A stretch of DNA of 64,000 nt from Paenibacillaceae bacterium (GTDB lineage Bacteria; Bacillota; Bacilli; Paenibacillales; NBRC-103111), in NCBI GenBank assembly GCA_029256185.1, contig JAQSYI010000024.1:36746-100745 (forward strand). Reading direction: 5' to 3'. Shown piece by piece: positions 17,492 to 27,300 of this stretch (the first letter of the stretch is position 1; the number at the start of each line of letters is the position of its first letter). The notes under the pieces were generated by a model. That model ran no database searches, was not told the DNA's origin, and saw nothing but the letters and a program-made list of their open reading frames with translations. A program made the translations under genes and the position numbers.

Positions 17492-18475
17492 TCACCTCTT
17501 CTTTAGCATCCAGCTTTCGACCAGCTGATAAATATGATGGCTTAACCGTTCGGCGTCATGCCGGAGATACGTGCGGAACAGCACCAGCCTGTCGGCTACC
17601 ACCTGATAGCCCCGGCGTCTGACTTCATCCAGATCCAGTTCGACGGCGCTCGCGCCCTTCTCGGCATATCTTGACTCCACCTGTGGTGGAATATCCCCGT
17701 TATTAACAATAACATAATCGAACAGGTGATGACCAACATGATCATGAATCGCCTGCAGATGATCGCTGACCGAATACCCGTCCGTCTCCCCGGGCTGGGT
17801 CATGACATTGCAGATAAAAATTTTGACAGCCTCTGATGCAACCAGCGCTTCCGCCACTCCCGGCACGATGAGATTGGGCAGAATGCTGGTGTACAGACTT
17901 CCGGGACCTACCAGAATGGCGTCTGTTTCCTTGATCGCCTCCAGCACCTCAGGCAGCGGCTCCACATTGGCAGGCTCCAGAAACACCCGCTTAATGCGCC
18001 CGCCGGCCAAAGGAATCTTCGATTCCCCTTCGATGATGCTCCCGTTCTCCATCTCCGCCTTCAGCACAATGCCCTGATTGGCCGTGGGCAGTACACGCCC
18101 CCGCACCGCAAGCACTCTGGACAACGCCTTGATGCCGGATACGAAGTCGCCCGTTATGTCATTCATTGCCGCCAGAATTAGGTTGCCCAAGCTGTGCCCG
18201 GCCAATCCATTCCCCGCGGTAAATCGGTACTCCAGCATCCGGGAAAGCATGGGCTCCACATCCGCAAGCGCATTCAACACATTGCGTATATCTCCTGGCG
18301 GCGGCATCTGCAGCTCGGAACGGAGAATGCCGGAGCTGCCTCCGTCATCAGCCACTGTGACGATTGCCGTAATGTCCAGAGGCTTTTCCTTCAAGCCCCG
18401 CAGCATAACGGACAATCCCGTACCGCCCCCGATTACCACGATTCGCGGCAAACGCTTGTTGTCCTTGTGCTGCAT
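17492..18475 (-). CDS. yvcK: YvcK/GlmR gluconeogenesis factor, CofD-like
   Basis: The 327-residue product begins with the family signature VVIGGGTGLSVMLRGLKE and continues with TVADDGGSSG and PPGDIRNVLNAL. It binds UDP-sugars and directs carbon to cell-wall precursors during gluconeogenic growth. The start at 18475 follows GGGGTGGGG. A 195-bp gap separates it from rapZ; it holds small stem-loops (TGCCGC/GCGGCA and ATCCTG/CAGGAT) of unknown role and no gene. Confidence 0.95.
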   Translation of the reverse strand: MQHKDNKRLPRIVVIGGGTGLSVMLRGLKEKPLDITAIVTVADDGGSSGILRSELQMPPPGDIRNVLNALADVEPMLSRMLEYRFTAGNGLAGHSLGNLILAAMNDITGDFVSGIKALSRVLAVRGRVLPTANQGIVLKAEMENGSIIEGESKIPLAGGRIKRVFLEPANVEPLPEVLEAIKETDAILVGPGSLYTSILPNLIVPGVAEALVASEAVKIFICNVMTQPGETDGYSVSDHLQAIHDHVGHHLFDYVIVNNGDIPPQVESRYAEKGASAVELDLDEVRRRGYQVVADRLVLFRTYLRHDAERLSHHIYQLVESWMLKKR

Positions 18476-18670
18476 GGCCCCACCCCAATCCGGTCAAGGA
18501 TAAATGACTGACGGCGGCTTTTGCTGCCGTTGCCGTTGTTTGTCTGGAAGTCAAACAATCCCTGAAACATATGCTTTCTATCCTGGAATAGCAGGATCCC
18601 GTCATTTCATTCATCAGTGATGCCGCCCAAGCGGCACGGAAGTCTGAGACTGTAAAGGATCGCCGCCGTG

Positions 18671-19558
18671 TTACCTCCGGTCCCGGTCGGAATCCCGGTG
18701 ATTAACCCGTACGGACTCGGTTTCACTTTCGCCGATCACACGCCCCAGGTATTCCGCAACAGCCACGGACCGGTGTTTGCCACCTGTACAGCCGATGCCT
18801 ACCACAACCTGGCTTTTGCCTTCCTTACGGTATTGCGGGATCAAAAAATTCAGCAAATCCAGCAGCTTTGTCAAAAATTCCTGGGTTTCCGGCCATTTCA
18901 TGACATAATCATAGACATCGGGGTCTTGCCCGGTATTGGGACGCAGCGCCTCCACATAATGGGGGTTGGGCAGAAAACGCACATCGAAGATCAGGTCAGC
19001 ATCAATGGGAATCCCATACTTGAAGCCAAAGGAAATCACGTTAAACGACAGCTTGGTGTGATCCACATGGGTAAACCGGGCAATGATCCGTTCCTTCAAT
19101 TGTGCGGGCTTCAGGCTGGTGGTGTCGATGACTTGTGTGGCTTGGCCCTTCAGTTCCTCCAGCATCTTCCGTTCCTGATGAATTCCCTCCAGCGGAGCAT
19201 CGGCAGGAGCTAACGGATGCCTGCGCCGGCTCTCCTTGTAGCGTTGCACCAAGACCAGATCAGTGGCATCGAGAAACAAAATTTCGGAACGGAGGGTGTA
19301 ATTGTCCTTGAGATCCTGCAGGGACTGGGACAAAGCCTTGAAAAATTCCCGGCCCCTCAAATCAATCACCAGGGCCACCCGACCGATCTTGCCGTTGGAT
19401 TGCTGGATCAGCTCCGCAAATTTGGGAATCAGGACAGGAGGAAGATTATCTACGCAAAAGAACCCCAGATCCTCCAGGCTTTGCACCGCTATGGTTTTGC
19501 CGGCGCCTGACATCCCGGTAATGATGACAAGCAGCGCCTGCTCCATCCGCTCCTCCAT
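18671..19558 (-). CDS. rapZ: RapZ/YvcJ nucleotide-binding protein
   Basis: I start the protein at the ATG at 19558, eight bases after GAGGAGG, giving 295 residues. The Walker A motif is GMSGAGKT near the N-terminus, then DNLPPVLIPKFAEL. The C-terminal domain has FLPNPHYVEALRPNTG and the IGCTGGKHRSV signature. The family binds nucleotides and, in enterobacteria, a small RNA controlling GlmS; in Bacillus the role is less clear (competence and carbon metabolism). It forms the usual rapZ-yvcK-whiA set. Confidence 0.95.
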   Translation of the reverse strand: MEERMEQALLVIITGMSGAGKTIAVQSLEDLGFFCVDNLPPVLIPKFAELIQQSNGKIGRVALVIDLRGREFFKALSQSLQDLKDNYTLRSEILFLDATDLVLVQRYKESRRRHPLAPADAPLEGIHQERKMLEELKGQATQVIDTTSLKPAQLKERIIARFTHVDHTKLSFNVISFGFKYGIPIDADLIFDVRFLPNPHYVEALRPNTGQDPDVYDYVMKWPETQEFLTKLLDLLNFLIPQYRKEGKSQVVVGIGCTGGKHRSVAVAEYLGRVIGESETESVRVNHRDSDRDRR

Positions 19559-19646
19559 GTCGCACTTCCTCCTCTTCCCTTCATTGTATGCTTGCCGAAG
19601 CAAAATGTATAACTGTACTGAAATAACATGATCTTAAGCCGCTAAT

Positions 19647-20591
19647 CTACAGAAGCAGCCCTGCCGCACCTACCGCACCGGCATCATTGCCCAGCGTAGC
19701 CGGTACAATATCCACTCCGGTTTGGGCATGCTCAGGCGTATATTTCTTGAAGATCTCACGGATAGGATCGAACAGAATATCTCCAGCCTTGGAAACCCCG
19801 CCGCCCAGGATAAAACGCTGCGGATTCACTACAACAGCAATGGAAGCCATAGAGCGGCCCAAATAATAAGCAGCGCGCTTGATAATGCGCAAGGACACTT
19901 CATCCCCTGCCTTGGCTGCATCGAATACGTCCTTGGCGGTAATGGGATTAATCAAAGAAATAGCCGTACGGTCCCCGCGGGCAACCGCATCATTGGCCAT
20001 GCGGATAATTCCCGTAGCGGAAGATACGGTTTCCAGGCATCCCTTCTGGCCGCAGGTGCACAAGACCGCTTCCAGATCCGGCACAATAGCCATGTGGCCC
20101 AGTTCTCCAGCCATTCCGCCTACGCCTTCGTAAATTTTACCATTGATTATAATGCCGCCGCCCACGCCTGTTCCCAGCGTATAACAGACACAATTGGCAA
20201 TGCCGCGGCCGGCTCCGCCCCAAGCTTCTCCCAACGCCGCTACATTGGCGTCATTGTTGATCTTCACCGGAACGCCCAGCTTAGCCTCCAGCAGTTCCTT
20301 GGCAGGCACATTATGCCAGTCCAGATTGTTGGAGAATTTGATGAAGCCCTTCGGTATATCCAGGAATCCGGCAATCCCTGCGCCTACACCCGCTACCTGC
20401 TCCCATGCATACGGAGATTCCTCCACAATGGTGCGGACATATTGCGCGATCCGGCCCATTCCGGCTTCTCCGCCTTCCTCCGATTTGGTAGGACCTTCAT
20501 AAGTATGCTTCAGATTTCCTTCCGCGTCGCATACCCCTACCTTGATCGTGGTACCGCCCACATCCACGCCGATATAAATCTTTTCCGACAT
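19647..20591 (-). CDS. glcK: ROK-family glucokinase
   Basis: The 314-residue product has the ATP-binding start IGVDVGGTTIKVGV, the catalytic segment NNDANVAALGE, and the ROK zinc motif CTCGQKGCLETV. ROK glucokinases phosphorylate glucose to glucose-6-phosphate in the cytoplasm and suit an organism that releases glucose from oligosaccharides. GAGGTG precedes the ATG. The gene lies 88 bp upstream of rapZ. Family is certain; glucose specificity is by similarity to the glcK type. Confidence 0.92.
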   Translation of the reverse strand: MSEKIYIGVDVGGTTIKVGVCDAEGNLKHTYEGPTKSEEGGEAGMGRIAQYVRTIVEESPYAWEQVAGVGAGIAGFLDIPKGFIKFSNNLDWHNVPAKELLEAKLGVPVKINNDANVAALGEAWGGAGRGIANCVCYTLGTGVGGGIIINGKIYEGVGGMAGELGHMAIVPDLEAVLCTCGQKGCLETVSSATGIIRMANDAVARGDRTAISLINPITAKDVFDAAKAGDEVSLRIIKRAAYYLGRSMASIAVVVNPQRFILGGGVSKAGDILFDPIREIFKKYTPEHAQTGVDIVPATLGNDAGAVGAAGLLL

Positions 20592-20710
20592 TGAAAATGC
20601 ACCTCGAACTCATATTAGTTTTGCTTCTTTTCCAACTATAAGCCAAGGTATGCAGCAGGTCAAGACAGGTAATAGTACGTATACGTGACGAATCCCGGGC
20701 GGGGAGCCGC
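20592..20710. other. Non-coding upstream region of glcK
   Basis: This is the first part of a 762-bp gene-free gap between glcK and trxB. It holds the glcK ribosome site but no promoter I can call with confidence. The rest of the gap is described as repeats. Confidence 0.4.
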
Positions 20711-21010
20711 TACGGGCAGGAGCCGGGTCAGTCTCGGCGCTATGCCCTCTCGCTCTTGATTTTGCTTTGACCTTGATCTGGCCCTTGACCGTAAGCTATG
20801 GGCAGGAGCCGGCGTCAGTCTCGGCGATACGCCCTCCACTCTTGCTCTTGACCTTGATCTGGCCCTTGACCGTAAGCTACGGGCAGGAGCCGGCGTCAGT
20901 CTCGGCGCCATGCCCTCCGCTTTTGCTCTTGCTCTTGACCTTGATCTGGCCCTTGACCGTAAGCTATGGGCAGGAGCCGGCGTCAGTCTCGGCGATACGC
21001 CCTCCCGATC
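20711..21010. repeat. Tandem repeat, about four copies of an 81-87 bp unit
   Basis: The core GGGCAGGAGCC recurs at 20714, 20800, 20881 and 20968, giving periods of 86, 81 and 87 bp. Each full unit carries TTGATCTGGCCCTTGACCG, the core, and GTCAGTCTCGGCG, joined by a variable stretch of CTTG/CTCTTG slippage repeats. Copies 2-4 are nearly identical. Two of the three periods keep reading frame, so long frames arise on both strands, but none has a ribosome site or a known fold. I treat it as non-coding repetitive DNA. Confidence 0.85.
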
Positions 21011-21171
21011 TTGACCCTGCCCTGACTCTTGACCTTGCTTTTACGCTTTCAAACGAACAGGAGCTTCATGCGCCAGCATGACGCGGCTTGCTCCTCCCCC
21101 TCCCTCTTCAGGGGCACACAGCAGCAGGCTAAACGGGCATCACGTGGCGGAAGAACACCCCAGTAAAGCGT

Positions 21172-21215
21172 GTTCCCCTTGAAGCTTGCCTCATCAGGCA
21201 AGCTTCAAGGGGAAC
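21172..21215. repeat. Perfect 20-bp inverted repeat with 4-nt loop
   Basis: The arms GTTCCCCTTGAAGCTTGCCT and AGGCAAGCTTCAAGGGGAAC are exact reverse complements around CATC. No T-run follows on either side, so it does not look like an ordinary terminator. It may be a small mobile palindrome or a structured RNA element downstream of trxB. Confidence 0.85.
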
Positions 21216-21309
21216 GAAAGCGACTCCCACCACCACCCCAACCTTCAACGACGGCCCAGGAAGCTCTCACGCTGCTTGACGGGGTCTTGGGGCGTCAGCG
21301 CCCAAGTCG

Positions 21310-21331
21310 CCCCCCTTTGGCGAAAGGGGGG
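21310..21331. repeat. Inverted repeat CCCCCCTTT-GGCG-AAAGGGGGG
   Basis: A perfect 9-bp stem with a 4-nt loop lies 23 bp beyond the trxB stop codon. It could help end trxB transcription, but no T-run follows on the minus strand; similar C/G-rich stems often occur as dispersed intergenic palindromes. Confidence 0.6.
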
Positions 21332-21353
21332 AAGGGGGGGATTCGCACTACAC

Positions 21354-22301
21354 TTATAAGCTCTGGCTCCAATCATGCACCATACTGCCTTCCAGATACT
21401 TCTCGCAATCCAGTGCGGCCATGCAGCCGCTCCCGGCTGCCGTAATCGCCTGGCGGTACTTATGATCCTGCACATCCCCGCAAGCGAATACGCCGGGGAT
21501 GTTGGTCTCGGTAGTACCGGGCTTCACCTTAATATAGCCGATCTCATCTGTTTCCAACTGGCCTGCCAGGAAGCCCGTATTGGGCGTATGCCCAATCGCT
21601 ACGAAGATTCCGTCCGTGTCCAGCACTTCCTCTTGACCCGTGGCATTATTCTGCACCTTCAGCCCGGTAACACCCTTATCGCCGGCAACCACCTCAAGCG
21701 GGGTAAGGTTCAATCCCCACGTAACCTTGTTGTTCTCCCGGGCCCGCTCCTGCATGATCTTGGAGGCCCGCAGCTCCTCGCGGCGGTGAACCAGCTTCAC
21801 TTCCGATGCAAACCGCGTCAGGAAATTCGCCTCCTCCATCGCGGAATCCCCGCCTCCCACCACGATGATCTTCTTGCCGCGGAAGAAGAAGCCGTCGCAA
21901 GTGGCGCAGGTGCTGACACCGCGGCCCACATTGTCCCGCTCGCCGGGAATGCCGATATACTTGGCGGAAGCGCCTGTAGAAATAATAACCGACTCCGTTT
22001 CCAGTATCTCCCCGCCCTCCAGATGGAGCTTGAAGGGACGTGCGGACAGGTCAGCGTTGTTGACCCACCCGCTGCGGAACTGGGCGCCGAAGCGCTCTGC
22101 CTGCTTGCGCATATTCTCCATCAACTCAGGGCCCATAATCCCTAAGGGAAACCCGGGGAAGTTCTCCACCTCGGTAGTTGTGGTAAGCTGTCCCCCCGGC
22201 TCCGGTCCTTCGATGACCAGCGGATTCAGATTCGCCCGGGCCAAGTAAATGGCGGCGGTGAGGCCAGAAGGCCCTGTTCCGACAATAATACTCTTATACA
22301 T
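21354..22301 (-). CDS. trxB: Thioredoxin reductase
   Basis: The 315-residue flavoprotein has the FAD-binding start IIVGTGPSGLTAAIYLARA, the redox-active CATC (STCATCDGFF), the NADPH-binding GGGDSAMEEANFL and the C-terminal GVFACGDVQD. It reduces thioredoxin with NADPH in the cytosol. GAGGAGATG precedes the ATG. Its place next to the TPR gene and upstream of the glcK-rapZ-yvcK-whiA group matches the trxB-yvc neighbourhood of Bacillales. Confidence 0.97.
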   Translation of the reverse strand: MYKSIIVGTGPSGLTAAIYLARANLNPLVIEGPEPGGQLTTTTEVENFPGFPLGIMGPELMENMRKQAERFGAQFRSGWVNNADLSARPFKLHLEGGEILETESVIISTGASAKYIGIPGERDNVGRGVSTCATCDGFFFRGKKIIVVGGGDSAMEEANFLTRFASEVKLVHRREELRASKIMQERARENNKVTWGLNLTPLEVVAGDKGVTGLKVQNNATGQEEVLDTDGIFVAIGHTPNTGFLAGQLETDEIGYIKVKPGTTETNIPGVFACGDVQDHKYRQAITAAGSGCMAALDCEKYLEGSMVHDWSQSL

Positions 22302-22350
22302 GTGGATTCATCTCCTCGTGATCGGTCTTTCCCGATAATATTCCCCCGCG

Positions 22351-24165
22351 TCAACCATCCTCATCCTTGGCGGTGGAGGCTTGCTGACCGGCAGCTTCCC
22401 GTATGTCGTCCCCGGAGACAGAGAAAATCTCATTCATCTTCCGGCGGAGACCGCATGCCTCGTCAATATGCTTTACACACGTGCGGACGGTGCTTGGCGA
22501 GATCAGATAACGGGCCGCCATTTCTTCATAAGTCACCGCACGCCGGTGCATCTTGGCGGTAAGATATTCCAGAGCCGCCGCCCATCCGGTACGCATGGAC
22601 ATCCGGGGCTGTTTGGGATGAATCCGGGTTAAATACTCCACCCACAGCGTCTCCAGATCATGCTGCTGCACCAGATCATACCGTTTATTCAGGCTGGCAA
22701 AGCAGAGCTCCAGCACCTCCGACCAATTGTCATCCCATTGTGGAAGCTTGGGAGCGTATGGCCGCGGCTCCAGATGAACCGGCTCCCCGTCCAGGATCAC
22801 CGTAAACGGCTCCTTCCACCCGATGCTCCGCAGCGCAAACATGGCCACCCGCTTTAAGTAATCGTTCTCCTCCGGGTCCAGAAGAAACTCGGTCAGCGCT
22901 TCCTTCACCTCATTGTCAGCAATCAGACTGAAGGCTTGAATAACCTGCAGCTTCGTTTCCATATCCCCGTGGCGCAGCGCCCAAAAGAAGGAAGAACGCA
23001 CCATCGGGTCCTTGCGGATCGATTCGGGAAGCTGGTCTTCGCTGGACTTTTCCATAGAGCGGAACTGTTCCTCAAACGGCAGATGATAATGATAGCTCAA
23101 GCTGGACCCGCCGTCCCCTGTTTCCTCCTGACGCTTGCGGCGTTTGGCCATCAAATTCAGATAGAAGGAAGGAATGTCCGACAAGGGGTCAAGCTTGGTT
23201 GTCTGCTGCCAATGCCGCTCCGCCTCTTTATACCGGTTGGTATTTACACAGGCCACAGCCAGATAGTGATACAGGCAGGGATCGGCCTGCACTTCACAAG
23301 CTCCGCCTTTGAGAAGCCGCTTGAACAGCTGGTAAGCCGCTTCATGCTCTCCCAAAATACCCATCGTGGTAGCCAGTTTGAATACATGCTCCTGATGGTA
23401 CGGATAAGTTTTGCGCAGCAGCGCCGTCAGTTTCTCCAGACGTTCCCGGTCCCCGAGATTCTGGTAGAAAATAGCCAGGTTGCACAGGGCATGCAGATTG
23501 CCCTCTTCCTGCTCCAGCACCTGGGCAATGGCATCCATCGCCTTGCCGAAATGACCCATATAATAGTAGGCCAATGCGAGATTGTTCCTTGCGGCCAGGA
23601 AATCGGGATATTTCTTGATCAGCTTCTTGAGAATCTTCACAGCCTGGGCGAATTGTCCCTGCTCCAGCAGCTCCCTGGCTTTGTCGTGCAAGAACAGCTC
23701 CTCGCGGCTCTTAATCACCTTGGGAGCGGAAGGAGTCTCCAGCTCATAGCTGAGATATTCCATCATTTCCTCGGACTCCTGCAGAAATTGGCCGTCGGAA
23801 TCATTCTCGAGATAATGAATAATCGCCTTCTCAGCGGCTTCGAATTGCTCCATATTCGCAAAATTATTGGCCATATAGAAATAGCACTCTGTCATAGAAG
23901 GATCTACTTCATCGACAATCCGCTGCAGAATCTGATTGGATTCGCCGTACTTGCCGATTTCAGATAGAATCCCCGCCAGATTGCAATGATTAACAGGATT
24001 CTCCGGCTCGTAATCAACCGCTTTCCGGAAATATTTAATAGCCTGATCATACCGGCAACGGTCCAGGGAACGGACCGCTCTTTCGAAAAAGAACGTGGCA
24101 TCCATCTGCAGGGCGATGATCTTCTGTTTTTGTGGAGCCGCCACACGCTTTTTCTTGCCCACCAT
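22351..24165 (-). CDS. TPR-repeat protein (YvcD-like) with C-terminal helix-turn-helix-like segment
   Basis: The 604-residue cytoplasmic protein has several tetratricopeptide repeats in residues ~25-330 (for example YDQAIKYFRKAVDYEPENP and FLAARNNLALAYYYMGHFGKA). The second half is not repeat-like. Near the C-terminus YEEMAARYLISPSTVRTCV reads like a helix-turn-helix, and a charged tail follows. GGAGGTG precedes the ATG. It is encoded 49 bp upstream of trxB, as yvcD-type genes are in relatives. The molecular role is unknown; TPRs suggest protein partners. Confidence 0.85.
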   Translation of the reverse strand: MVGKKKRVAAPQKQKIIALQMDATFFFERAVRSLDRCRYDQAIKYFRKAVDYEPENPVNHCNLAGILSEIGKYGESNQILQRIVDEVDPSMTECYFYMANNFANMEQFEAAEKAIIHYLENDSDGQFLQESEEMMEYLSYELETPSAPKVIKSREELFLHDKARELLEQGQFAQAVKILKKLIKKYPDFLAARNNLALAYYYMGHFGKAMDAIAQVLEQEEGNLHALCNLAIFYQNLGDRERLEKLTALLRKTYPYHQEHVFKLATTMGILGEHEAAYQLFKRLLKGGACEVQADPCLYHYLAVACVNTNRYKEAERHWQQTTKLDPLSDIPSFYLNLMAKRRKRQEETGDGGSSLSYHYHLPFEEQFRSMEKSSEDQLPESIRKDPMVRSSFFWALRHGDMETKLQVIQAFSLIADNEVKEALTEFLLDPEENDYLKRVAMFALRSIGWKEPFTVILDGEPVHLEPRPYAPKLPQWDDNWSEVLELCFASLNKRYDLVQQHDLETLWVEYLTRIHPKQPRMSMRTGWAAALEYLTAKMHRRAVTYEEMAARYLISPSTVRTCVKHIDEACGLRRKMNEIFSVSGDDIREAAGQQASTAKDEDG

Positions 24166-24341
24166 TGTAAAGGCACCTCCGGTTGTTTAGCTTTCTGGCG
24201 AATGGGGTGAGACTCGCTAAATTTAAGTATAGCCAAGTGGGTTTTGGAAGTAAAGGCGAGTTTACCCCGATTCATGACAGGAATGGTGCAGCGCCGTTTT
24301 TTTGATCGTATAACTTGCAACAGGAAATAACGCAACCACAA

Positions 24342-24370
24342 AGAACAGACCCCCACAGAGGGTCTGTTCT
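24342..24370 (-). terminator. Terminator of the SLH enzyme gene
   Basis: A perfect 11-bp stem (AGAACAGACCC / GGGTCTGTTCT) with a 7-nt loop begins 19 bp beyond the stop codon; on the minus strand the right arm runs into TTTGTGGTT. Confidence 0.75.
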
Positions 24371-24388
24371 CACACTTATGCAGTGAAA

Positions 24389-27300
24389 TCAATCCAATTC
24401 CAGCAAGGAGACAATCAGTTGGGCCGCTTGGCCGCGTGTGGCATAACCGGACGGGGAAGGATTCCCCCCGAACACGGGATTTGCCAGCAGCGCCGGATCT
24501 TTTCCCAGCACAACCGCTGCATTTTGCGCCAGAACAACCATCCCGGAGACGGTCAAATGCTGGGCAGGCTGGAAATTGCCCGATGATTCAGGGGCAGCGA
24601 TCCCCTTCCACACGGCAGCGGCTATGGCCGGATAGAGCGGATCAGTATCCGGAATATCCCCGAAGACGGCCGGCGAGTCGGAATAATCGTGGGGAATTTG
24701 CAGCGCTTTGGCCAGCATGACCGTCATATCCCCTTTGGTCACGCTATCCTCAGGCCGGTACTCCCCGGCTGCTCCTCCGGATACAAGGCCCTTGACCGCG
24801 ATCTCCTCCACATAGGGCTTAGCCCAATGAGTCTCGCCCACATCAGTGAAGGAGGCGCTCTCAAGCGCTGCAACCGTCATGGAATAGGGCGGCAGCACAA
24901 TGGCGGAGGTGAAGCCCCCGGCCGGAACCACAGGCAGCGGATTGGTCTTGGGCTCCTGCCTCCAGATGGTATAATCATTGACCAGATACTCCGGCACGGG
25001 ATCGCCGCCGCCATAGGTCCAGACAGGCATCATCTCCCGTCCGGGAATGGACACCTCAATCTCCTTTGCTGTTCTGTTGCTGAATACCACATTCTTCAGA
25101 GCGGTGCTATCCCCCAGCCCCCACACGCCTACATCGTTGACCTGCAGATCCTTGCCGTAGACATAATTGGCCGGGTAAGCATTGTTCATCATCCTGAAGT
25201 CTCCTGAGGTCATGGCCATATCGTAGTAATGGTCATTCTCCTCCAGAAGCTTGCCGATTTCCCGGAAGGTATAATATGGCGGAAGCACCACCATACCCCG
25301 CTTGTTGGCAGGATCGAAGCTGTCCTGAATGATGCCGAAGAATTGGTTGTCGATCAGACAGTGGTATGCGGTCAGTTGGACGACTCCCGACTTCATGAAG
25401 TTCAGGAAGCGTTCCATATAATGCATGGAATAGGCAGGCGTCTTGCCCAGATGAATCCGGCCCTTCTCTGCGAGATTGGTTTCACCCCCGAAGATTAGCC
25501 CGCTGATGCCGCCGTATTCCGTGATCCAGAACTCCTTGCCGGGGAACTCCTGGGCCTGTTCCTTGATCAGCTGGTACCGGTTTTCATTATTCACATACAG
25601 GAAGTCCATAAAGTCCGACTGCGTCATATCATCGATATTGTGGATACCGGTGTATTCGTGGGGAATCACCGCATCGTAAATATCGGGATGGGCAGCGATG
25701 GTGCGGTTCCATTGCTCCCAACGGACGTAGCGGTTGCCCGCACTGTCCTCCAGATCCAGAGGATCATTGGGCTTGTGCGAATCAGGATCCTTGACAATGA
25801 TGGTCTCCTGCCACTTATCCAGAATGACGATGCCCACCTTAATCTCCGGGTCAATGGCCTTAATGGCCTGATAGACGTCGCGGGCTTTGTAGACATAGTC
25901 CGTCACGGAAGGAAACTGCCCGCCATATTTGTTCAGATAGAATTCATTGCCCATCTCAATCCAGACAGGCTGGTTGGAGAGACTGACAATCTCCCGGACC
26001 TGCTCTTCAATCTCCGCCACCGACTGGAAGGCCACATTCACCACAAAGGTGCTCGGCAGCTCCAATTCATTGGGGGCCCGGTAAATATCATCCAGGAAAA
26101 TACCGTTCAACCCGTTATTAATCCCGTTTACCGAGGTATACTCGAATCCGGTGGTAATATGGCTGAACCGGGGATCGTTGGCGTTGATCAGAGAGCCCTC
26201 TTGGTAGAGATAATAATTGGCCGACGTTCCGTCAGGCACTCTCAGCAAATCCACGCCAATTTCCCTCATTAGCGCAATATCCCGGGCGCTGTACCAATCA
26301 TCTGTCCGGCCCAGATCGTTCAGCTTCTGGTAATTGATTCCGTACAAGTCTCCGGAGATGAATTGGGGCTCCCCATAAACGGAGAAGGTGGCGCTGCCGC
26401 TCTCCTGTGCCGCCGCCGGAGTTACCGTTACCGTGCAGGATACGGTGATATTGCTGCCCGCGCTGACGGCCGTGATGACAGCTGTACCAGGCCCTACTGC
26501 GGATACCGCTCTGGCCTTGGAGGCGGTCCCCGTCAGCTTGGCAACCGCGTCATCACTGCTGCTCCACACCACACTGTCGTCATCCAATTCCACCGCTTCC
26601 GGAGTATAAACCGTCCTCAGATTTTCCGTTTCCCCAACCTGAAGCTCCATCGCTGTTTTGTGGAATGCCAGACTGGTCAGAACCGGACCCGTATAGGGAT
26701 TATCCGCAGCAAGGGCGTACACCCTTACTTGATCCAGGCTCGGCTTCAGCAGATAATGGCCGAAGGTAATGGTTCTTTTGACCGCAGGGTTCAGCCCCGT
26801 ATACTGGCCCATGGTCTGATAGGCCGTTGCCGACGCCAGCTTCACCTGGACAATCACCGAATTGCCGTCCACCAGCAAGCGGAAGTCGTAGCTCTCACCG
26901 GCGGTTATGGCATAGTCGGCCAGCTTGGTTTCACCGGTGACTCCCGATTTGTAGAAGGAGAGCTTGTTTTGCTTGATCAACAGGGAATCATAATCCGTCC
27001 CGTTCACATTGCCCAGATCCACTCTTGCAAAAGCGCCGGGAGCCGACAGATCGGGAATCGTCAGATTGAACGCAAGCAGAAACTTGGTCCAGGACTTCCC
27101 CTTAATCCTTGCCTTGGAGCTGGCGTAGGTGTCCTTGGCTGTAAACCGCCCGTCCACATACTGATAATTCATATAGTTCCCCGGTGGAGTGTCCCATTGG
27201 GCGGTTGGCGTCTCGAACATATCCTCGAACACCACAGGCCATGATGCGGTCACCTGCCCTACATCAGGCAGCGCCGGCCCGTCTGACTCCAGCGAATAAA

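Noticed and set aside
18348..18614. 88-codon frame between rapZ and yvcK
   Set aside because: It runs into yvcK in another frame and has no ribosome site.
20711..21010. CRISPR array
   Set aside because: Units of 81-87 bp are repeated end to end with no unique spacers of constant length, and no cas genes are nearby.
20660..21081. Open frames of 83 and 104 codons across the tandem repeat
   Set aside because: They exist on opposite strands because the repeat unit lacks stops; neither has a ribosome site or a recognisable fold.
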